The position numbers and the translations under genes were made by a program. This document shows, piece after piece, positions 15,986 through 21,785 of a DNA stretch of 21,785 bases. A model generated the notes under the pieces. That model did not search any database and was not told the origin of the DNA. It saw only the letters and a program-made list of their open reading frames with translations. The stretch is taken from the NCBI GenBank assembly GCA_002841685.1, contig PHAM01000031.1:1-21785 (forward strand), given 5' to 3'. Every line of letters starts with the position of its first letter. The stretch's first letter is position 1. This stretch comes from Elusimicrobia bacterium HGW-Elusimicrobia-2. Lineage in GTDB: Bacteria; CG03.

Positions 15986-17151
15986 TTTTTGTCAGAAACC
16001 TCTCGCTCGTTTTTGCTGTCTTTCTGATGGGGCTGTTCTGCTCCTCAGGCGTCCGGACGCCGGATAAAAGCTATTGCGCTGCGGCGCTGGGCGAATTGGG
16101 CGTTTTGCACGGGGCCTATACCGGCGGGGATTACACTCGGAGTTTTGTTCTGGCGAAAAATTTCACGGATAAGTTCCCTCGTTCGGTCTATCTGCCGTCC
16201 GCGGCCTGGATAGGCATTAAAAGTGGTCTCATAACCGGGCAGGATAATTCTTTTTTTCGTGAAGCTCTGCAAAAATTTGAGGGCCACGGCCAAAAACAGG
16301 TTTTGGGGTATGAGCCTGGCGAAGGCAGGAAGCGGGAGCCGGCCGGGGCGAAGGACGCTGAATATGTTTTTGTGGATCTGCCAGGTGTTGCCGCTCAGAG
16401 GGATTATCTGATTGAGAATAATGTGGTCTCCGCAAAAGACTGCGCTCTTGTGGAAGCGGGCGATGAGATGCGGAATCTTCTGAGATATCCCCATGATCTG
16501 CTGAAAGATTTCATGGGGCCGCTCACGGGGCTGGGGAATGGCTCAATTTGTTTTTACGGCTCCGGCAATTACCATCATCTGGCGTATTACCGTATAAAAA
16601 ATTTTCAAAGGGACATTACTGTCGTTGTTTTTGACGCGCACACGGATTACCGCCGCGGCAGTGATGATATTTTTGACTGCGGCTCATGGGTGCGGGCGAT
16701 GATGGAGCAGAAAAATGTTAAGAAAGTTATCCTCATAGGCATAAACACGGATAAGAAATGGTTTTACGAAAACAACGCCTTCCGTTTTCCCGAAGACGCC
16801 CTCATACTCCAGCAAGGTGACGCGCGCTCTGTTTATATGGGTAAATTCAGGCGTTTACGGCTTGCAAATATGGAAAGCCCGCTCGTCATTCCGACGAAAG
16901 ACGTCTATATATCCGTGGATATGGATCTGCTCGCTGAAGCTTATGTGACGACGGACTGGGGCAACGGGAAGGTGAGCCTGGACCAGGTTGCCTCTATTAT
17001 TGAATCAATAAAGAGGGATCACAGGATAGTCGGTTCGGACATATGCGCGCTGACAGAACTCCCTGACGCGAAATCGCTGGAATCTCTCGGCCGCATAGTC
17101 CAAGCCATAGTGGGGTCAGGCCTATTAACGATCGAAGAAGATATTTTTTGA
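15982..17151 (+). CDS. exported arginase-fold protein
   Basis: A 389-residue protein whose TTG start overlaps the previous stop (TTGA) and gives a hydrophobic N-terminus (about 7-22), a probable signal peptide or anchor; GLFC is not a good lipobox. A helical region (about 27-110) is followed by a ureohydrolase/arginase-like domain. The manganese-site pattern is present: GSGNYHH (His198/His199), DAHTD (Asp218, His220, Asp222) and SVDMD (Asp313, Asp315). Arginase relatives cleave guanidino compounds or remove acyl groups; an exported member is unusual and I cannot name the substrate. The last dozen or so codons (from about 17110) run through the inverted repeat and the antisense 3' end of the DUF2148 gene, so the native C-terminus was probably changed by an insertion. 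Confidence 0.7.
   Translation: MIFVRNLSLVFAVFLMGLFCSSGVRTPDKSYCAAALGELGVLHGAYTGGDYTRSFVLAKNFTDKFPRSVYLPSAAWIGIKSGLITGQDNSFFREALQKFEGHGQKQVLGYEPGEGRKREPAGAKDAEYVFVDLPGVAAQRDYLIENNVVSAKDCALVEAGDEMRNLLRYPHDLLKDFMGPLTGLGNGSICFYGSGNYHHLAYYRIKNFQRDITVVVFDAHTDYRRGSDDIFDCGSWVRAMMEQKNVKKVILIGINTDKKWFYENNAFRFPEDALILQQGDARSVYMGKFRRLRLANMESPLVIPTKDVYISVDMDLLAEAYVTTDWGNGKVSLDQVASIIESIKRDHRIVGSDICALTELPDAKSLESLGRIVQAIVGSGLLTIEEDIF
17109..17123. repeat. left inverted repeat of the DUF2148 cassette
   Basis: AGTGGGGTCAGGCCT matches the reverse complement of 17656-17670 at 14 of 15 positions. It ends next to the DUF2148 stop codon and is read through by the arginase-fold gene. Sequences of the GGGGTCAGG(C/T)CT type are, from memory, common near REP-associated Y1 transposases in uncultured bacteria; that link is not shown here. 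Confidence 0.6.
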
Positions 17152-17607
17152 CGATACGGAAAGGGGAATGGCGAAGGCTGCCTTCACATTCTTGGGCATA
17201 AGCGAACATTTGAGAGCGGCAAAACCCGCTGTGTACATTATCCTGTTGTCTATTCTCATGTCTGCTGCCCTTGAAACCATAGAGCCCACGGCTATGCCCA
17301 GATCTATTCCGGTGTAGGCGCAGAGGCCTTTGTGTGTTTTACAGGTGCCGCCGCAGAAGCCGCAGTCAAGGCCTCTCGATTTGTCATGCGCGCCCACAAG
17401 TATCACGGCGTCAGACATTGAAATTCCTTTGGCGTCACGGATTTTTCCGATTTTCTTCATCTTTTTTATTAGCCTTTTCAGCTCGGCGGAAGTCAGTGCT
17501 TTGATGGTTATTGTGTCCATACCCTTGGCTTTCGGGGCGGTTCTGCCGGCTATTGTTATCAGTGATACTGCGGCTTTGATCCCGTCTTTATAAATATTTT
17601 CAGTCAT
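17125..17607 (-). CDS. DUF2148 ferredoxin-domain-like protein
   Basis: A 160-residue cytoplasmic protein of the DUF2148 family, found mainly in anaerobes and of unknown function. Typical parts are the N-terminal AGRTAPKAKGMDTI, a central LVGAHDKSRGLDCGFCGGTC cysteine cluster followed by CAYTGIDLGIAVGS, and an intact C-terminal PLSVSSKNIFFDR. The cysteines suggest iron-sulfur binding. ATG 17607 is chosen because a perfect GAAGGAGG lies just upstream; a start eight codons earlier would swallow that ribosome site. The gene follows PBP1A on the same strand, and its end overlaps the convergent arginase-fold gene by 27 bases. It is tightly bracketed by a 15-bp inverted repeat, which suggests it arrived as a unit. 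Confidence 0.8.
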   Translation of the reverse strand: MTENIYKDGIKAAVSLITIAGRTAPKAKGMDTITIKALTSAELKRLIKKMKKIGKIRDAKGISMSDAVILVGAHDKSRGLDCGFCGGTCKTHKGLCAYTGIDLGIAVGSMVSRAADMRIDNRIMYTAGFAALKCSLMPKNVKAAFAIPLSVSSKNIFFDR

Positions 17608-17655
17608 ATTTCCTCCTTCGCGCCAGGCCAATGCCTGTTATTATGTCTAATGTCA

Positions 17656-17670
17656 AGACCTGACCCCACT
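17656..17670. repeat. right inverted repeat of the DUF2148 cassette
   Basis: AGACCTGACCCCACT is the inverted partner of 17109-17123 with one mismatch. It ends one base before the last codon of PBP1A (stop at 17672-17674). The adjoining bases on the minus strand contain a perfect TTGACA, but no good -10 sits at the right distance, so I do not call a promoter. Confidence 0.6.
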
Positions 17671-17671
17671 C

Positions 17672-19777
17672 TTAATTATATCTCAGCGGTTCGGTGCCGG
17701 TTATAAAAGGCATCAATATGGCATCAGGATTATCCGGCAGGGCTCTTTTACCGGTGTTCTTATCAATGGGCACGAAGTTGATTCCGGCGGGGGGATGGAA
17801 ATCCGATATGGGCCTGCTTTCCGTTATCCTTTTCATGAAGGCCGTCCACACGGGGACAGCCATCACGGCTCCGGATTTTCTCTTGCCGAGGCTCGCGTTG
17901 TTGTCATAGCCCGTCCATATTCCGCACACGACATCGGGTATGAAGCCCGTAAACCAGGCGTCCGTAAACATGTTCGTGGTGCCGGTTTTACCACCGCGCG
18001 GGCGGTTCAGCGAGCGGGTGCCGGCCCCGGTGCCGTTCTCGGCGACATTCTGAAGCAGCCAGTTCATGATATACGCTGTTTGCGGGGATATGCATTTTTC
18101 AGGTTTCGGGCCGTTTATTTCCAGCAGATTTCCGGAGTCATCAGTTATTTTGACGATCCCGTAAGGCGTTACTTTTATGCCCTCATTGGCGATGATGCCG
18201 AAGGCCGCCACAAGCTCCGGCAGCGTGACCTCGTAGGCGCCCAGGGTCAGCGACGGTATTGGCAGCAGTTCTCCGGCCACGCCCATTTTCCTGGCGTATT
18301 TGACGACAATATCCGGGCCTATGCGCTGAATGAGATCCACGGCGCAAAGATTTTGGGATTGTGTTATGGCGTCCACCAGCAGGGTTTTTCCCCCGTATTC
18401 ACCGCTGTAGTTTGAGGGTATCCATATTTTATCAGGCGGTATGTTTATGAGGAATTGGGGATCCAGATCTGAAAGGTCGGTTGTGCGCGAGAGGAGTTTC
18501 CATTTAATGCCTTCCTGAAAATACGCCACTGGCGCGTCCTCAAGTTCGCTCACGACGGTATAGCCGTTGTCGCAGGCGGCGGTGTAGGTGAAGATCTTAA
18601 AGCCCGAACCCGGCTGGCGCCGTGCCTGAACGGCGCGGTTGAACTGGGATTGGGCATAATCCCTGCCGCCGACCATGGCCAGTATTTCGCCGCTTCGCGG
18701 ATCCATAGCCAGCATCGCCCCCTGCACGGACGGAAAAATGGATAATTTTTCCGTCTCGGCGCCGAGATCGTCTTTTATCATCTCGCTCGTCACCTCAAAG
18801 CCTTCTTCTTTCATTCTACCGTATCGGATCTGTTTCGCTTTTTCTTCGTCAAAGGCCGTCAGACGATTTTCCAGCTCCTCTTCGGCGATGATCTGCATGT
18901 CGTAGTCCAGGGTGGTGTAAACTTTGAGCCCCGCTTTGTATATGGCGTTGTAGCCGTATTTTTCCTCAAGGTATTGACGCACATATTCCTTAAAATAAGC
19001 GGCTGTTTCAATTTTATCATCTATGGCCTGCATGGTTATGGGTGTGGCTGAAGCGTCAACATACTGCCGGTTATCGATCATTTTTTCTTCAATCATCCTC
19101 CTGAGCACGACCTGCCGCCGCTGGTAAGCGCTTTTCAGATTACTGAAGGGGCTGTATCTGCTGGGCGCCCTCGGAAGCCCAGCCAGCATGGCGCATTCGG
19201 CGAGGTCCAGGTTTCTGACGGATTTATCGAAGTAGACTTTAGAAGCGGATTCAACGCCGTAGGCGCTGGCGCCGAAATATATCTGGTTCAGATAGTATTG
19301 CAGTATTTCCTGTTTGGAATATTTTTTCTCAAGCTGTATCGCGAGGAAGACCTCTTTTATTTTTCTCGCTATCGTCCTGTCGCGGGTGAGGAACATGACT
19401 TTCGCAAGCTGCTGGGTTATGGTGGAGGCGCCCTGCGAAATACGGCCTCTTTCAACATTCACCATGAAGGCCCTGACTATTCTCTTGGGATTGATCCCCC
19501 AGTGCTGAAAAAAACTCGTGTCCTCTATCGCCAGAATGGCGTTCTGGAGGTCAACGGGTATTTCCGTGATGGGCGTGACGACGCGCCGCTCGATATAGAA
19601 TTCGGCGAATTCTTTTCCGTGCCTGTCGTAGAGTTTGGTTATTATGGGCGGCGAGTATTCCTGCAGGACGTCTATGTCCGGCAGGTCCTTTGTCAAAAAG
19701 TTAACAAAGGCGAAAGCGGCGAGCCACGCCAGCGCGAGCCCGGCAGCCGCCTTTATATATCTCTTGTATTTTTTCAT
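17672..19777 (-). CDS. mrcA: class A penicillin-binding protein PBP1A
   Basis: A 701-residue bifunctional peptidoglycan synthase. It has an N-terminal membrane anchor (about 10-28) and a GT51 glycosyltransferase domain (about 55-225) with the catalytic Glu85 in EDTSFFQHWG and QGASTITQQLAK (115-126). After a linker comes the transpeptidase domain with the active serine in SGFK (Ser391, Lys394), SQN (474-476) and KTGT (597-600). It polymerises and cross-links the wall in the periplasm, and all catalytic motifs are intact. The ATG at 19777 has no clear Shine-Dalgarno; a good promoter ends only nine bases upstream, so the messenger may be nearly leaderless. Length is on the short side for PBP1A, mainly at the C-terminus. 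Confidence 0.93.
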   Translation of the reverse strand: MKKYKRYIKAAAGLALAWLAAFAFVNFLTKDLPDIDVLQEYSPPIITKLYDRHGKEFAEFYIERRVVTPITEIPVDLQNAILAIEDTSFFQHWGINPKRIVRAFMVNVERGRISQGASTITQQLAKVMFLTRDRTIARKIKEVFLAIQLEKKYSKQEILQYYLNQIYFGASAYGVESASKVYFDKSVRNLDLAECAMLAGLPRAPSRYSPFSNLKSAYQRRQVVLRRMIEEKMIDNRQYVDASATPITMQAIDDKIETAAYFKEYVRQYLEEKYGYNAIYKAGLKVYTTLDYDMQIIAEEELENRLTAFDEEKAKQIRYGRMKEEGFEVTSEMIKDDLGAETEKLSIFPSVQGAMLAMDPRSGEILAMVGGRDYAQSQFNRAVQARRQPGSGFKIFTYTAACDNGYTVVSELEDAPVAYFQEGIKWKLLSRTTDLSDLDPQFLINIPPDKIWIPSNYSGEYGGKTLLVDAITQSQNLCAVDLIQRIGPDIVVKYARKMGVAGELLPIPSLTLGAYEVTLPELVAAFGIIANEGIKVTPYGIVKITDDSGNLLEINGPKPEKCISPQTAYIMNWLLQNVAENGTGAGTRSLNRPRGGKTGTTNMFTDAWFTGFIPDVVCGIWTGYDNNASLGKRKSGAVMAVPVWTAFMKRITESRPISDFHPPAGINFVPIDKNTGKRALPDNPDAILMPFITGTEPLRYN

Positions 19778-19786
19778 CAGACAGGG

Positions 19787-19816
19787 ATTTTAGCAAATTA
19801 TCCTCAATTTTCCCAA
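19787..19816 (-). promoter_or_regulatory. PBP1A promoter, possibly leaderless
   Basis: On the minus strand TTGGGA (19816-19811) and TAAAAT (19792-19787) are 18 bases apart, with TG one base before the -10 (extended -10). Only nine bases separate the -10 from the ATG, so transcription would begin within about three bases of the start codon. Confidence 0.45.
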
Positions 19817-19842
19817 ACGCCGCTTTGCTTTTTACGTTCTCT

Positions 19843-19871
19843 TTGTCGCGCAGCGTGAAAGTTTGTATAAT
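19843..19871 (+). promoter_or_regulatory. ettA promoter
   Basis: TTGTCG (19843-19848) and a perfect TATAAT (19866-19871) are 17 bases apart. Transcription should start near 19878, about 30 bases before the ettA ATG. The Shine-Dalgarno AGGGAG lies at 19897-19902. It is divergent from the PBP1A promoter, with 26 bases between the two -35 elements. Confidence 0.7.
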
Positions 19872-19909
19872 GACGCTTCTAGATGGAAATGTGAACAGGG
19901 AGTTCTTTA

Positions 19910-21583
19910 ATGGCAGACAATAAGATTATTTTTTCAATGGTGGGCGTGAGCAAGACCTATCCTCCGCAGAGAAAGGTGCTGAAGGATATTTATCTGTCGT
20001 TTTTCTACGGCGCGAAAATAGGCGTTCTCGGCCTCAACGGGTCGGGGAAGTCCACGCTCCTCAAGATCATCGCCGGCACGGAGCAGGCGGACACGGGCGA
20101 GCTGGTTTTTTCGCCCGGCTATTCCGTGGGCATGCTGGAGCAGGAGCCTCATCTGGACGAGGGCAAGACGGTGAAGGAAATAGTCATGGAGGGCGCCGGC
20201 GTTGTGGCGGAGCTGCTAAAGAAATACGATAAGATAAACGAGAAGTTCTCCGAGCCCATGGAGCCGGATGAAATGGATAAGCTCATAGAGGAGCAGGGCG
20301 AGGTGCAGGAGCAGATAGAAAAGCACAACGGCTGGGAACTTGACCACACGCTGGAGAGGGCGATGGACGCCCTGCGCTGTCCGCCGGGAGACACGATAAT
20401 AAAGACCTGTTCCGGAGGCGAGAGGCGGCGTGTGGCGCTGTGCCGGCTGCTGATATCCGAGCCCGACATACTTCTTCTGGATGAGCCGACGAACCACCTG
20501 GACGCCGAATCCGTCCAGTGGCTGGAGCAGTTCCTCAACAAGTACAAAGGAACGGTCATAGCCGTCACCCACGACAGATATTTTCTGGACAATGTGGCGG
20601 GCTGGATACTTGAGCTCGACAGGGGCGAGGGCATTCCCTGGGAAGGCAATTATTCTTCCTGGCTGGAGCAGAAGGCACTGCGCCTCAAACAGGAAAAAAA
20701 GCAGTCAACAAAAAGACAGCAGGCTCTTGAGCGCGAGCTGGAGTGGGTGAGGATGTCGCCCCACGCGAGGCAGGCGAAATCAAAAGCGAGGCTCGCCTCT
20801 TACGACAGACTGCTCAACGAGGATATTAAACAGCGCGAGGAAAAACTTGAGATATTCATACCCAACGGCCCCCGCCTGGGAAATCTGGTGATAGAGGCGA
20901 AGAATGTGTCAAAGGCTTTCGGCGACAACCTTCTTTTTGAGGATCTGAATTTCGCGTTGCCGCCCAACGGCATAGTTGGGATCATCGGCCCCAACGGCGC
21001 GGGGAAGACCACGCTATTCCGCATGATAATGGGCACGGAAAAAGCCCTCTCCGGAAGTTTCAGCGTCGGAGATACGGTGAAACTCGGCTATTTTGACCAG
21101 CAGCACTCCAACATGGACCCTTCCAAAACCGTCTATGAGACGATAGCCGGCGGGAGCGATGAGATCAAAATGGGCAATTCCTTCATCAACGCCCGCGCTT
21201 ACGCGGCGCGTTTTAATTTCACCGGAGCCGACCAGGAAAAGAACTGCGGGGTGCTCTCCGGCGGCGAGCGGAACCGGCTGCATCTGGCCCTGACGCTGAA
21301 AGAGGAGGCCAATGTCATACTGCTGGACGAGCCGTCAAACGATATTGACGTCAACACGCTGCGGGCTCTGGAGGAAGGTTTGATGAATTTCGCCGGATGC
21401 GCCGTCGTCATCGCCCATGACCGCTGGTTCCTGGACAGGGTGGCCACGCACATACTCGCCTTTGAGGGAGATTCGCGGACTTATTTTTTCGCGGGCGGCT
21501 ACACCGATTATGAGATAAACCGCCAGAAGCGCCTCGGCGATCTCGCCCCAAAAAGGGTGAAGTACAAAAAACTTACCCGTTGA
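19910..21583 (+). CDS. ettA: EttA, ABC-F energy-dependent translational throttle protein
   Basis: A 557-residue soluble ABC-F protein with two ATP-binding cassettes and no membrane domain; E. coli EttA has nearly the same length. Cassette 1 has Walker A GLNGSGKST (41-49), a charged arm insertion (about 95-140) typical of EttA, the signature CSGGERRR (Cys in place of the usual Leu) and LLDEPTNHLD. A basic linker (about 240-325) is the tRNA-interacting motif. Cassette 2 has GPNGAGKTT (about 360-368), LSGGERNR and LLDEPSNDID. EttA binds the ribosomal E site and gates the first elongation step according to the ATP/ADP state. It has its own promoter and ribosome site and is not part of the Tad run. 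No terminator is visible before the intron. Confidence 0.93.
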   Translation: MADNKIIFSMVGVSKTYPPQRKVLKDIYLSFFYGAKIGVLGLNGSGKSTLLKIIAGTEQADTGELVFSPGYSVGMLEQEPHLDEGKTVKEIVMEGAGVVAELLKKYDKINEKFSEPMEPDEMDKLIEEQGEVQEQIEKHNGWELDHTLERAMDALRCPPGDTIIKTCSGGERRRVALCRLLISEPDILLLDEPTNHLDAESVQWLEQFLNKYKGTVIAVTHDRYFLDNVAGWILELDRGEGIPWEGNYSSWLEQKALRLKQEKKQSTKRQQALERELEWVRMSPHARQAKSKARLASYDRLLNEDIKQREEKLEIFIPNGPRLGNLVIEAKNVSKAFGDNLLFEDLNFALPPNGIVGIIGPNGAGKTTLFRMIMGTEKALSGSFSVGDTVKLGYFDQQHSNMDPSKTVYETIAGGSDEIKMGNSFINARAYAARFNFTGADQEKNCGVLSGGERNRLHLALTLKEEANVILLDEPSNDIDVNTLRALEEGLMNFAGCAVVIAHDRWFLDRVATHILAFEGDSRTYFFAGGYTDYEINRQKRLGDLAPKRVKYKKLTR

Positions 21584-21600
21584 TAAAAGAAAAGTAATGA

Positions 21601-21785
21601 GTGCGCCGAGCAAAGCTCGTAATAGCCAGTTGGTGAAAGTCCAATCTGAGGAAAGGTTAGCCGCCACTTCAGAACTGAACTCTGCACCCGGTTTGGTAAC
21701 AAACTGTCGTGAAGCCAGAGGAATGGGATACTGGGCTGCAACGCAAGTGAAGGGATTGAGCCTCGAAATTTTCAGCATGTCGGTG
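21601..21785 (+). mobile_element. group II intron, 5' part (domain I), cut by window edge
   Basis: The sequence begins GTGCG, the classic group II 5' end. It continues with a CGAGC/GCTCG hairpin (21607-21611 and 21615-21619, AAA loop), then TTGG-tgaaagt-CCAA (21630-21644) with the GTGAAAGTCC stretch typical of bacterial domain I, and further conserved-looking segments such as GGTTAGCCGCC and AAGTGAAGGGATTGAGCCTCGAAA. The reverse-transcriptase/maturase and domains V-VI would lie beyond the window. It starts 18 bases after the ettA stop. Confidence 0.75.

Noticed and set aside
17608-17631. An earlier DUF2148 start at 17631
   Set aside because: It would translate the strong GAAGGAGG ribosome site that belongs to ATG 17607.
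17632-17661. TTGACA plus CATAAT on the minus strand as a DUF2148 promoter
   Set aside because: The -35 is perfect, but the only -10-like hexamer is about five bases away and nothing fits at 16-18 bases.
17795-18415. Long plus-strand frame opposite the PBP1A transpeptidase domain
   Set aside because: Shadow of the conserved gene; the Arg/His/Gly-rich product looks non-coding.
19298-19858. Long plus-strand frame opposite PBP1A
   Set aside because: It is antisense to an intact GT51 domain, with no family resemblance and no ribosome site that I can see.
21584-21600. A terminator after ettA
   Set aside because: No hairpin followed by a T run is present before the intron starts.

Overview
The window looks like a chromosomal contig from a diderm, probably anaerobic bacterium of an under-cultured lineage. 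Elusimicrobiota or Omnitrophota-like is my best guess, inferred from gene content and not from a marker gene. Signs of a diderm are a secretin, a PorV-like outer-membrane barrel, a LolA-like periplasmic protein and a lipoprotein. A DUF2148 protein, a family I associate with anaerobes, is consistent with anaerobiosis. No rRNA, tRNA or CRISPR array was seen.

About 184-17151 (+) is one long, tightly packed gene run that begins behind a good sigma70-type promoter. It is centred on a Tad/Flp (type IVc) pilus machine: CpaB, a single-chain TadZ-CpaF fusion, a small lipoprotein, TadB, TadC, a membrane HAMP-PAS sensor with no output domain, a PorV-like barrel fused to TPRs, a periplasmic TPR protein and the prepilin peptidase TadV. 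A small gene plus a minimal nucleotidyltransferase, with a REP-like palindrome at its 5' end, interrupts the run. After it come a 1265-residue secreted protein (lamin-tail domain, eight FN3 domains, FlgD-like C-terminus), a short secretin, a LolA-like protein and an exported arginase-fold protein. Most junctions overlap (TGATG, ATGA, TTGA) or are a few bases apart. No pilin gene and no TadE/F/G are inside the window.

About 17109-17670 holds a DUF2148 gene (- strand) closely bracketed by a 15-bp imperfect inverted repeat, so it looks like an inserted cassette. Next to it and on the same strand is a class A penicillin-binding protein (PBP1A). Divergent from that is the ABC-F translation factor EttA. 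The short PBP1A-EttA gap carries a convincing promoter for each gene. At the right edge, 18 bases past ettA, a group II intron begins and runs off the window.

Working model (inference): the Tad genes build an envelope-spanning secretion/pilus apparatus. The PorV-like barrel, short secretin, TPR and LolA-like proteins would form an unconventional outer-membrane part, and the large FN3/FlgD-tailed protein is a candidate surface cargo or adhesin made from the same run.
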